Notes under the pieces: model-generated
The model's database searches: none
Seen by the model: the letters and a program-made list of their open reading frames with translations, nothing else
Told to the model about the DNA's origin: nothing
In this document: positions 41,196 to 49,448 of the stretch, piece after piece
Position numbering within the stretch: the stretch's first letter is position 1
Layout: each line of letters begins with the position of its first letter
Assembly: GCF_000372865.1 (NCBI RefSeq)
Contig: NZ_KB889965.1
Location: 4,795,786-4,859,785, forward strand
DNA length: 64,000 bases
Origin: Methylosarcina fibrata AML-C10
Lineage (GTDB): Bacteria; Pseudomonadota; Gammaproteobacteria; Methylococcales; Methylomonadaceae
Direction: 5' to 3'
Made by a program: the position numbers and the translations under genes

Positions 41196-42480
41196 ATGGT
41201 GATTCAAGTGTCTGAATATAAAAGAAAAGATAACCTGATTCCGTCGGATGTAGCGATTAAAAACGCCAAGCCGAAAGAGAAACCTTACCGAATAAAGGAC
41301 GCCAGAGGGTTTTATTTGCGGGTGAATCCGGACGGCTCGAAATGGTGGCGGATGGAATACGCAATCGACGGCAAAAGGAACATGCTTTCGATCGGCGTTT
41401 ACCCCACGGTCAGCCTGGCCAAAGCCCGGGAAAAATACCGGGCATTGCAAGCGATGATTGCCGGCGGCATCGACCCCAGCGAGACCCGCAAACAAGCCCG
41501 GATCGAAAAAGCCGAAGCCTTAGACCGGGAGCAACGGAAAGCAAAGGGCATCCCGATTAAAGGCTCTTTCGAAGAAATCACTCGCACCTGGATGACATCC
41601 ACCGCCCATACCGTCCGGGACATGACTCGCCAAAAGAAAATCAGGCGTTTCGAAAGGCACGTCTTTCCGGCGATCGGAGACAAAGACATGAAAGAAATCA
41701 AATCTCCGGAAATCTACGGTCTACTCAAGCCGCTTATAGCCCGGAACGAACTCGAAACGGCGCACCGCGCACACAGCGAAATCAGCGCCGTTTTCGCCTA
41801 TGCCATTGCTCACGGTTTCGCCGACTACGATCCGGCGCAACCTGTCGGCACCCAATTGCCGCCTCAAAGTAAAGCACCGGGCGGCCCTGACCGAACCCAA
41901 AGACGTGGCCGGCCTGCTGCGGGATATCTACAGCTACCAAGGAACCTTCGTTGTTCAATGCGCCTTCCGGTTTTCGCCCTTGGTTTTTCAACGTCCCGGA
42001 GAGATCCGGCAAATGGAATGGAAGGATGTCGACCTGGCCGCCAGAGAATGGCGCTATTTCGTCACCAAGACCGAAGTCCAGCACATTGTCCCATTATCGA
42101 GGCAGGCCATCGAGATACTTCAAGCCATCAGGCCGTTGACCGGATCCGGCCGCTATGTCTTTCCATCCAGCCGCGGCGACGGCCGTCCGATGTCGGACAA
42201 CACCATCCGAACCGCGCTTAAAACGCTGGGGTATGAAAGCGATGTGATGACCGCGCACGGCTTCCGAACCACGGCATCCACACTTCTGAACGAACAAGGC
42301 TGGAGCCCGGGCGCGATCGAGCGCCAGCTCTGCCACATGCCCAGGGATGCCGTCAGAGCGGCTTATAACCGGGCACAATACCTGGACGAAAGGCGGAAAA
42401 TGATGCAGGCATGGGCCGATTATTTGGATCATCTGAAGGCTGGCGCCGTAGTAATCCTGATTTATAAAAACGATAAATAA
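41196..42480 (+). pseudogene. P4-type tyrosine integrase (element 2), frameshifted
   Basis: The first part (to about 41865) encodes the DUF4102 arm-binding domain (IPSDVAIKNAKPKEKPYRIK) and core-binding domain; the second part, in another frame to 42480, encodes the catalytic domain with PGEIRQMEW, HGFRTTAST, QLCHMPRD and RAAYNRAQYLDER, so Arg, His, Arg, His and Tyr are all present. One extra A in AAA at 41865-41867 explains the break; removing it joins QLPPQ to VKHRAALTEPKD. It is similar to integrase 1 along its length. A sequencing error would give the same picture. Confidence 0.88.
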
Positions 42481-42620
42481 GATGTAATAGTCTAGGTCGC
42501 GGCAGGACAAGGACGCGAGATTGAAAAATTCCTGCATGACTCGCAGAAAGGGCATGCGATAACCATTCTCATCGAAGAAAGCCTTTTGAAATTCATTGAT
42601 ATCTATTAGCTTAATTAATT

Positions 42621-42674
42621 AACCTAATTTCTTAGGTTGTTTGTCATTGACAAAGTTAACCTATAAGGTAGTAT
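42621..42674 (+). promoter_or_regulatory. promoter with palindromic operator
   Basis: -35 TTGACA (42647-42652) and TAGTAT (42669-42674) are spaced by 16 bases. A palindrome AACCTAA-TTTC-TTAGGTT (42621-42638) lies just upstream and a related AACCTATAAGGT lies inside the spacer (42658-42669). Confidence 0.6.
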
Positions 42675-42699
42675 TTATATAAAAAATAATAATGAATTT

Positions 42700-42732
42700 A
42701 CCCGGAAACAGGCTCTGTCTTCGGGTTTTTTG
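42700..42732 (+). terminator. intrinsic terminator in the leader of the next gene
   Basis: ACCCG (42700-42704) pairs with CGGGT (42722-42726), with an inner ACAG/CTGT stem, followed by TTTTT. With the promoter at 42647 it would yield a transcript of about 50 nt, either a small RNA or an attenuated leader. Confidence 0.7.
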
Positions 42733-42792
42733 TTGCACCAATGTGAACAAACAAGGGTCTACTTACCCAAAGTAAGTAAAATGGAGGCGCAT

Positions 42793-43044
42793 ATGAATCA
42801 GATAAAACTGATCGATTTTTCAGATACATCCAAACAGGCGTTCATTCGTGGATTTTGGAAAGGCTTGTCTGCGCCTGTCGTATTATTTGGCCGTGTTGAA
42901 CACCCCAAAAGACGCGAAATAAAGCTAATCTCTTTACCATCCAAAACTGTTGCCGATGCGTTGGCTGAAGACTGGCAAGCCATAGGCACTGATTTTCACA
43001 ATGTGATCGAAAAGCATGGCAAAGAAGTCCACAGTTCCGAATAA
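42793..43044 (+). CDS. small hypothetical protein
   Basis: This 83-residue protein starts at ATG 42793 behind GGAGG (42783-42787). It has a mixed sequence (KLIDFSDTSKQAFIRGFWKGL; DALAEDWQAIGTDFHNVIEK) with no recognised domain or membrane part. Its end overlaps the start of the DUF2335 gene by 29 bases, so the two are a two-gene unit, comparable in layout to small phage or toxin-antitoxin modules (inference only). Confidence 0.65.
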   Translation: MNQIKLIDFSDTSKQAFIRGFWKGLSAPVVLFGRVEHPKRREIKLISLPSKTVADALAEDWQAIGTDFHNVIEKHGKEVHSSE

Positions 43045-43447
43045 AAATAGCCATCGTCAACAAGTAGTATCTGCTCAACTCACCAATTATCAAGGGCCTA
43101 TTCCCCATCCTGACATTTTACGGGGATTTGATCAGCTTGTTCCCGGGACAGCCCAACGGCTAATTAAATTAGCCGAAGACGAATCACTGCATCGCCGTCG
43201 ATTGGAAGCCTTAGCATTAAACTCAAATATTGAAACTCAACAGAAACAAATCGCTCTGGACGAACGTCAGATCCGATCGGTCTCTAGAAGCGATGCGATA
43301 GGACAAATATTTGGCTTTATTATTTGCCTTATTTGCATAGCATCCGCAACGTATCTTGGGTTAAAGGATCACGAATGGCTAGCTGGAGCTATAGCGGCAA
43401 TACCCACTGGAGCTTTAATTAAAGCTTTTATTCTGAATAAAAAATAA
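43016..43447 (+). CDS. DUF2335 membrane protein
   Basis: This 143-residue protein has the DUF2335 signature GPIPHPDILRGFDQLVPGTAQRLIKLAEDE, a charged helix, and two C-terminal membrane segments (FGFIICLICIASATYLGL and WLAGAIAAIPTGALIKAF). Family members are frequent in prophages and mobile islands; their role is unknown. The transcript ends at the hairpin 43471-43493. Confidence 0.85.
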   Translation: MAKKSTVPNKNSHRQQVVSAQLTNYQGPIPHPDILRGFDQLVPGTAQRLIKLAEDESLHRRRLEALALNSNIETQQKQIALDERQIRSVSRSDAIGQIFGFIICLICIASATYLGLKDHEWLAGAIAAIPTGALIKAFILNKK

Positions 43448-43467
43448 TTCCCTTAATTTTCCAATAA

Positions 43468-43767
43468 CTAAACCCGCTTCGGCGGTTTTTTTATTGCTTC
43501 TCGACTATAAGCGCTTGAGGCTATTTTCTTCTGCAATTCCCCCAGTTCTTCCTGGCTCATCCGATTGATTAAATTTTGAATGAGCTCTTGAGTTATAGGC
43601 GCCGGCGGATTGATGTGGTGTTTTAAGCTCAACGAGAAAACGAATCGGGCCTGGCAATCCCGATCGGTGCATTCGCAATACAGTTCGGAAACGGTTTTTT
43701 CTTCATTTAAATAATTGCGGGAAGTGATCCGGGCTTTTTTAAGGCAGTACGGGCAGTCGATTCGCAT
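43468..43767 (-). CDS. Ogr/Delta-type zinc-finger activator
   Basis: This 99-residue protein has the Ogr/Delta domain: CPYCLKKARI ... ELYCECTDRDCQARFVFSLSLKHHINPP, with the four zinc-binding Cys. In phages P2 and P4 such proteins activate late promoters; satellites use them to exploit a helper phage. Its last codons run through the terminator of the convergent DUF2335 gene. It marks this stretch as phage-satellite DNA. Confidence 0.88.
   Translation of the reverse strand: MRIDCPYCLKKARITSRNYLNEEKTVSELYCECTDRDCQARFVFSLSLKHHINPPAPITQELIQNLINRMSQEELGELQKKIASSAYSREAIKKPPKRV
43471..43493 (+). terminator. terminator between DUF2335 and ogr genes
   Basis: ACCCGC-TTCG-GCGGTTTTTTT forms a short tight hairpin with a stable TTCG tetraloop and seven T. 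It overlaps the 3' end of the ogr-like gene on the other strand. The 360 bp from 43768 to 44126 hold no gene I can support. Confidence 0.75.
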
Positions 43768-44126
43768 AGGTGGGTTTTTCCAGAAAACGGCGCCTTATTA
43801 TGCTCGATTTCCGAAAAGGTTGCGTATGTGTATGAATCTGATATGATTAAGTCAGCCGGATAGCTTATTCGTCCTGAGTAATAAACGAGTCAGGCTTTCG
43901 ATTTCCGTACTCGTTTCCGGCCTCCTCTTATCCCTGCTCATCGGGTTCGTAGATGAGACTAAAGCCTGCTCAAATATCCAGTTTCCGTCGTTTACTGCAT
44001 TCTCGCGGCAAAAAATAACTGATACAATCCTAGCCAACCGGGTAGCCCGACGGGGCGATAAGCGGGTATCGTCAGCCTGTTTCCGGTTAATCCTTTCTTG
44101 ACGGCTTTCACTTGGACGGAGTGGAA

Positions 44127-45155
44127 ATGATCCTAGTTAATTTTAAAGCCCATGGTGAATGGTTAGTTCGTAATGGCGACTCCAGAAAACTCGCAATTGC
44201 CAGGAAAACAAAAAACCCATTTGAAGATCCTTTGGAATGGAAGCCGCCAAAGCGGTATGGACTCTATTCGGATGACTATCCAGATCCGGAAGACGATGAA
44301 AGTTCTTATGAAAATCAACAAACTTTTCCAGACAAAAATTATGAATATGACAGGGATTTACAAGGCATTTTTGTCAGAGATCCAAATGTCAGAGGCAAAG
44401 TGTACGATACCAATGGCTTGCGCTGTTTGAGGGCAGAATACATGTCATGCCCGCTCGAAAGAGGCGTATTTAGATTAAGCGATGACGATGAAGAGGATTT
44501 TAGGCTAGCTGGATTTAACCAGAAAACTGACTGGAATGAATTTAAAGAACGAATAAAAATATTGCTCCCATGTTCACATCCTCAAAGCGCCTTCATAAAG
44601 AAAGTTAATGATGGGAAATTATTAACTGCTGATATTGACCGGATTTACTTCGAAATACAGCGAAAACACTATTTCGATTATTTCCGCAAATCAGCGCCAA
44701 TAGAACACGAATGCCATTTGGATTTTGTAAGCATTGACAGCGCGTATTCTTCTAATAATGGTTCGGTATCAGAAAATGACAAGCGGCTTGCAAGTCTCAC
44801 TGAATTTATTCAATGGCTCGAAAATCAGGTTAAAAATGATGGTTTTGATTTCGATCACTTTAATTTAGATTGTACGAAAGATCAGTTATTTGATCATTTA
44901 AGGCGTTGGGAAGAATCTCGAATTTCAAAAAAAGATCGTGTTTGGGATGTAAAGAGATGGAATTCATGTCGTGGGCGAAGAACGGGAATACTATTTGGGC
45001 TGGAACTTGCGGGCGCTCAACGAGCGGCTAAAAAACGCCGCCGCCGAATCTTCCGAACGTTTGGCAGAGGAATTCATCTGGCTGGAAAGGTGTCAATGGC
45101 CAACAGAATTGAGCCAGTTTTGGCCATTAAAATTGAGCCACTTTTCCAGGATTAA
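44127..45155 (+). CDS. hypothetical AT-rich gene, 3' end probably replaced
   Basis: ATG 44127 follows GGAG at six bases. About 280 residues (MILVNFKAHGEWLVRNGD to RRWEESRISKKDRVWDVKRW) look like a genuine soluble, acidic protein of low-GC DNA, with no family I recognise. From about 44960 the frame becomes GC-rich and Arg-rich and, after 45091, reads into the IS21 end, so the natural C-terminus has been lost. It is flanked by phage-satellite genes and an insertion sequence. Confidence 0.6.
   Translation: MILVNFKAHGEWLVRNGDSRKLAIARKTKNPFEDPLEWKPPKRYGLYSDDYPDPEDDESSYENQQTFPDKNYEYDRDLQGIFVRDPNVRGKVYDTNGLRCLRAEYMSCPLERGVFRLSDDDEEDFRLAGFNQKTDWNEFKERIKILLPCSHPQSAFIKKVNDGKLLTADIDRIYFEIQRKHYFDYFRKSAPIEHECHLDFVSIDSAYSSNNGSVSENDKRLASLTEFIQWLENQVKNDGFDFDHFNLDCTKDQLFDHLRRWEESRISKKDRVWDVKRWNSCRGRRTGILFGLELAGAQRAAKKRRRRIFRTFGRGIHLAGKVSMANRIEPVLAIKIEPLFQD
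44971..45090 (+). pseudogene. 5' fragment of a GC-rich gene cut by IS21
   Basis: A frame from GTG 44971 (GEEREYYLGWNLRALNERLK to EEFIWLER) shows coding-like composition for 40 residues and is interrupted exactly where the IS21 end begins. The rest of the gene is not seen nearby. The family is not recognised. Confidence 0.35.
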
Positions 45156-45945
45156 GATGGCTGATTCAGTTTTGTTTTGAGTCGGTAACTTTCTCCTCCG
45201 AGCATAAAAATGTGTGAATGATGGATAATGCGGTCGATGATCGGTACGGCGACGTTATCATCGTGGAAGAACTCGCTCCATTGGGTGAAGTCCTTGTTGG
45301 TGGTCAGGATGATCGACCGGTATTCATACAGCGCGTTGATGAGCTGAAACAGGTTATGCCGTCCTTGTTTGTTCATCGGCAGATACCCCAGTTCATCGAT
45401 GATCAACACATCGAACTTGAGCAACTGGTTGATCTTCTTTTTCAACTCGCCTTTGAGTTCGGCCACTTCCAGGGTTTCCATCAGGCTGAGGGCGGTGTGG
45501 AAGCTGACTTTGTAACCGGCGTCGATGGCTTTCAGACCGATGCCGATGGCCAGATGGGTCTTGCCGACGCCGGGCGGGCCGATGAAGACGACGTTGTCGC
45601 GGTTGTCGATAAAGCCGAAGTCGAGCAGGCTGTTGACCTCGGCAACTGCTCCTGCGTTGCTCTACCTCCTGCATCCATGCAGTCGTCGCGTTTGCTGATC
45701 GTGGTCTGGAACCGGTAATCGAACTCTTCCAGACTTTTGTGCAGCGGAAAGCCCGCGCGTTTACGGTTTTGCTCGATGCGCTTGCCGTTGCGTTGTTGCT
45801 GTTCGTGCAGGACCAGGCTTTCGGCAAACTGCAGATAGGAGCTTTCATGGGCTTCGGCCTGGCTCAACAGTTGTTCCAGCGCGTCGGCAATACCGGCCAG
45901 GCAGAGACTGCCGTACCTCTGGGCGACGCTGTTAATGGACGCCAT
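45152..45945 (-). pseudogene. istB: IstB helper ATPase of IS21, disrupted
   Basis: IstB is the AAA+ helper of IS21 transposition. The N-terminal part (GIADALEQLLSQAEAHESSY; EEFDYRFQTTISKRD) and the C-terminal part (DNVVFIGPPGVGKTHLAIGI by the second frame, then VLIIDELGYLPMNKQG and IIDRIIHHSHIFMLGGESYR) lie in different frames. Between them sit about 47 extra bases (around 45638-45684) that contain TGCATGGATGCA and shift the frame. Walker A and B are otherwise intact. Confidence 0.88.
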
Positions 45946-47176
45946 GGCTCACTCCCTGGCCAGTGGGGTGGCCATGCAGGGCGCCATAACGCGCCAGGAC
46001 GGTTGACGCCGGGCTGGCCGTTGGTTTCGCCTCGGCCGGCGTGATCCGCTCAGGGTGCCGCTGGTAGGCGGCCAGCCGTTCCTTAAGCCCGGTGGCGGTT
46101 AAGCGTGGCGTATCGAGGAGTCGTTGCCACAGCGCTTCAGGCAAGGCGCCGTGGCTCCGAATGTGCTCGGCCAGCACTTGTTTGGCGCCCGCCAACTGGT
46201 CTTTGTAGATTTTCGGCGAGGTGGCTTTCAGCACCGCGCAGAGCGCCAACGCCAGGTCTGGCTTAGCCAGCAACTGTTGCAGTTCCTGTTCCAGCGTTTC
46301 GACGCGCAGCTCCCTGTCGCGGTAATGATGGGTGTTCTTGATGATCTGTCCTTTGTCCAGACACACGCCATGTTCGGCGATCACTTCGCCGCTGCTCAAG
46401 TCGCTGATCCGTAGCCGGCCGTCTTGTTCGCAAACGCCAACCCGCGCATTTTGATATGCCATCGGTACCGAGTATTTATTCGACTGCCAGGCGATCAGGC
46501 CGGTCTTATCGGCTTTGCGCGTCACCACGACGGCCGCTGTGGCATCGAGACAGGACGGGGTCAGATACGGCAACATCTTGGCTTTTTCCTCACGATCATA
46601 CAAGGCGCGCGGGGACTGACCGGTACTGCCGTGGAGGCGTTGATTGGCAATCCGCTCCTGCCAGTCGGCCACATGCTGCTCCAGGTCACGCCAATCGGCA
46701 AAGGTCTCGCCGTACAGCCCGTTGTGCTTGACATATTTGACACCGGCTTCGACCTTGCCTTTGCTTTCCGGATCATAGCCTTCACAGGAGCGGATGTGAA
46801 AGCCGGCGGCCGTCGCATACTGATGGAAACGCTGATTCAAGGTTAACTCCCGAAACGTTTCGTTGATCACTACCAGCTTGGTCTGATCGTACACGCATTC
46901 CTGCGGCATGCCGCCGAAATAGCGGAACGCGGCATCGTGCTGGCGAATCAACAGGTCAGTATCGATCGGACGGTCAGAGACCGACACAGACATCAGCCGT
47001 GAATAAGACAGTACGAACACCGTAAAATACACCGTGGTTTCCGTACCTCCGATCATGACGCCGCGCAACTCGCCGCCGTCGACTTGACATTGTTCGCCCG
47101 GCACCATGTCCAGCACCGGTTCGTAGTAGCGGGCCTGTTTGAAGCTGATCTCTTGCTTCAACGCCTGGATCAGCAA
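45932..47176 (-). pseudogene. istA: IstA transposase of IS21, 5'-truncated
   Basis: The 414 codons include the DDE core: VPGEQCQVDGGELRGVM with the first Asp, VYDQTKLVVI with the second, and EGYDPESKGKVEAGVKYVK with the Glu. The N-terminal helix-turn-helix of IstA, about 90-100 residues, is missing because the reading frame ends at the junction with IS3 DNA near 47190. The stop overlaps the istB start, as usual in this family. Confidence 0.88.
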
Positions 47177-47189
47177 ATACAGCCGCCCT

Positions 47190-47330
47190 AAGGAGAACGA
47201 TAAAACGGCACGAACCGACGAGCCTCTTTACGACGAACTCAAACGCCTCAAGAAAGAGATGGCTCGCCTGACCGAGGAGCGCGATTTATTAAAAAAGGCG
47301 GCCGCGTACTTCGCCAAGGAGCAACGGTGA
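47190..47330 (+). pseudogene. IS3 OrfA, C-terminal remnant
   Basis: The last 40 or so codons ([35 protein letters not shown]) form the leucine-zipper end of IS3 OrfA. The helix-turn-helix part is gone, replaced by IS21 DNA. Its stop overlaps the orfB start (47327), as needed for the programmed frameshift in intact elements. Confidence 0.85.
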
Positions 47331-48190
47331 AGTACGCCTGGATCCAACAGCATGCAACGGAATTTGCGGTAGGCTCGATGTGCCGGTTCTTGCAGGTATC
47401 GCGAAGCGCCTATTATGATTGGCTGCATCGCGTTCCCACCACGGCTGAAAAAGACGATGCCGATCTTACGAAGATCCTGCAAAGTGAGTTCAATAAAAGT
47501 CGGACCACCTACGGCACTCGCCGTCTCAAGGTCGCCTTATCAGGCCGAGATCGGACGGTCAGTCGCCGGCGAATAGGCCGTCTCATGCGAGAAGCGGGAT
47601 TAGCCTGTAAAACCCAGCGCAAATTCAAGGTCACGACGAATTCCCAACATGATCTGCCGATTGCACCTAACCATCTGGATCGACAGTTTAACGTGGGTCG
47701 ACCCAATCAGGTCTATGTCGGCGATACCACCTATCTTCCTACTCGGGAAGGCTGGCTCTATTTAGCCGTAGTGATTGATCTGTATTCCCGGCAAGTGGTG
47801 GACTGGTCCATGGCCGAGCCTATGCGGGCTAAACTGGTGAATGACGCCTTATTAATGGCCGTTTGGAAGCGAAAACCGGAGAAGGGTCTGATGTGGCATA
47901 CCGATCGCGGCAGTCAATATGCCTCGGAAAGCCATCGGGCGCTGTTAGCCCGGCACGGCATAAGGCAAAGCATGAGCCGTAAGGGCAACTGCTGGGATAA
48001 TAGTGTTTCAGAAAGCTTCTTCCATACCTTGAAAACCGAACTGGTGCATCCGCAGACCTATCAAACCCGAGCTGGGGCTAGACAGACGATATTTGAGTAT
48101 ATTGAGGTTTTTTACAACCGCGAGCGACTCCATTCAGCCAATGGCTATAGGTCGCCTGTGGACTACGAATTGCTGCATAAAGCGGCTTAA
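47327..48190 (+). CDS. IS3-family transposase OrfB
   Basis: This 287-residue catalytic part has an HTH_21-like region ([20 protein letters not shown]) and the rve integrase core with the D-D-E triad: [32 protein letters not shown] and [18 protein letters not shown]. It is full length, but without OrfA and the left end it is probably immobile on its own. Confidence 0.93.
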   Translation: MKYAWIQQHATEFAVGSMCRFLQVSRSAYYDWLHRVPTTAEKDDADLTKILQSEFNKSRTTYGTRRLKVALSGRDRTVSRRRIGRLMREAGLACKTQRKFKVTTNSQHDLPIAPNHLDRQFNVGRPNQVYVGDTTYLPTREGWLYLAVVIDLYSRQVVDWSMAEPMRAKLVNDALLMAVWKRKPEKGLMWHTDRGSQYASESHRALLARHGIRQSMSRKGNCWDNSVSESFFHTLKTELVHPQTYQTRAGARQTIFEYIEVFYNRERLHSANGYRSPVDYELLHKAA

Positions 48191-48287
48191 CCGTGTGTCC
48201 GGAAAAGTGTTGACGTATCATGATTGCTGCTTGATTGTCAAAAAGTGGCTGGCCCCATTACGATTTTGAACTGGCCTAGCATGGGGT

Positions 48288-49448
48288 TTATTGCTTGGTT
48301 GCCCAGACATCATACTCAATTATCGGTTTTGTCTTTTTACGCAAAAAAGAATCTGCTTGACGCTTTCCTTCCAACGCTGTTCCTGCATTTCGGATTGCAT
48401 GGATTCGCCAACCGCTTTCATTGAGCGAGGATTTAATTAAAACTGGCGGATCTACAAGTCTATCCGTAATTCCACCAAAACGAATGACCATCTTGGCATC
48501 GTCAGCGCACACTCGTGCGGCATTGCGCCACACTTGCTGCAAGTCATCGGAAAACTCCTTAGGGCTTGCATGTACTACCTGACCTTGGTTCGTATAGTTA
48601 ACGGTATCACTTCCTCCCACAAACCAGTTACGGAGCCATTGGTCCGGTATGTAAGTACGCATACCATAATATGGAGGCGAGGTAATTACCCAATTGAATC
48701 GATTTTCCGGATGATCTGGCTGAAGCGATATTTCATTACGGCTGTCACCCAATCGTACACTTCCATTAATGACGGGCGTCATACCATAGTAACGTTTGGC
48801 TCGCCGTTCAATGACGGCCAAAACATCCATCGGTTCAGGCAAAAGCTCTCTATCTAGCCAGTAGCGTAGAGCATAAGCAGGTTTGGGGGCATAAGTACGT
48901 GGACATTGGTTTGAAAAATAGCTTGGAAAGGTTTTTTGTTTTGGACCATGCAACGCACCCATGACTATACCGCGAAGTGCGATACGGGGCGCCGTGGAGC
49001 AATCTTCCAAAAGTGCCTCTCGGATTCGACATAGCGAATCCAAAACAGTTGGATGGTAAGCCCATTGCCAAAACTCACTCGTTGGAATTTGGTTTGCTCT
49101 GTATTCGGTTAGAATCAGTTGAGCTTCCCTAAGAATATCATCAACAGTTGCTGTTACTAGCTTTGACGCAGTAATTGCCGCTGCAACTGGACTTGAATCT
49201 ACTCCCAATGAATTCAGACCGACAAGACGTGCGGCAAAGTTGGTTGTGCCTCGACCGCAAAAAGGATCGAGTACTAGATCTGTCTTCCTCGCTCGTCGCT
49301 TGAGAATATTAAGCGGGAAATCTAGGGGAAACATCGTAAAGTAAGGACAAATACCATTCAGGAGTGTCAGTTTTTCATTTAGCTTGCCCAAGACTACCTC
49401 TTTCGACGCAAATATGTTTTGCCACTTGAATTCCTGAATGTCTCCCAC
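48288..49448 (-). CDS. DNA amino-methyltransferase of the NurA-HerA operon
   Basis: This 386-residue SAM-dependent DNA methylase (N6-adenine or N4-cytosine type) has motif I DPFCGRGTTNFAARLVG at residues 61-77 and motif IV TSPPYYGMRTYIPDQW at 256-271, with some 180 residues between them that may hold the target recognition domain (alpha-like order). The start is a GTG that overlaps the end of the HerA gene by 55 bases, so translation is coupled. Being encoded with a nuclease and a translocase, it most likely marks self DNA (inference). Target sequence unknown. Confidence 0.85.
   Translation of the reverse strand: MGDIQEFKWQNIFASKEVVLGKLNEKLTLLNGICPYFTMFPLDFPLNILKRRARKTDLVLDPFCGRGTTNFAARLVGLNSLGVDSSPVAAAITASKLVTATVDDILREAQLILTEYRANQIPTSEFWQWAYHPTVLDSLCRIREALLEDCSTAPRIALRGIVMGALHGPKQKTFPSYFSNQCPRTYAPKPAYALRYWLDRELLPEPMDVLAVIERRAKRYYGMTPVINGSVRLGDSRNEISLQPDHPENRFNWVITSPPYYGMRTYIPDQWLRNWFVGGSDTVNYTNQGQVVHASPKEFSDDLQQVWRNAARVCADDAKMVIRFGGITDRLVDPPVLIKSSLNESGWRIHAIRNAGTALEGKRQADSFLRKKTKPIIEYDVWATKQ

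Larger units (their letters stand above)
45091..47190 (-). mobile_element. IS21-family element, truncated on the istA side
   Basis: The end at 45091 begins TGTCAATGGCCAACAG, followed by repeated TTGAGCCA-type motifs at 45109 and 45133, as in IS21 termini. istB and istA follow on the minus strand in the usual order (istA upstream). The other end is missing: the sequence passes into an IS3 orfA remnant near 47190. istB is also broken, so the element is dead. Confidence 0.88.
47190..48220 (+). mobile_element. IS3-family element, 5'-truncated
   Basis: The right end is TGTCCGGAAAAGTGTTGACG followed by TATCA at 48220. orfB is intact; only the end of orfA remains, and the left inverted repeat is absent. 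It is joined directly to the truncated istA end of the IS21 element, so the junction is a deletion or recombination scar. Confidence 0.82.

Noticed and set aside
42733-42743. Third copy of the tRNA-Leu end (GCACCAAT)
   Set aside because: Only eight bases match, with none of the T-arm sequence; this is within chance expectation.
43852-44037. Minus-strand frame of 61 codons
   Set aside because: No RBS, no recognisable motif and poor coding look; the stretch is left as non-coding.
48191-48287. Gene between the IS3 element and the methyltransferase
   Set aside because: Only the IS3 end (to 48220) and a short AT-rich stretch are present.
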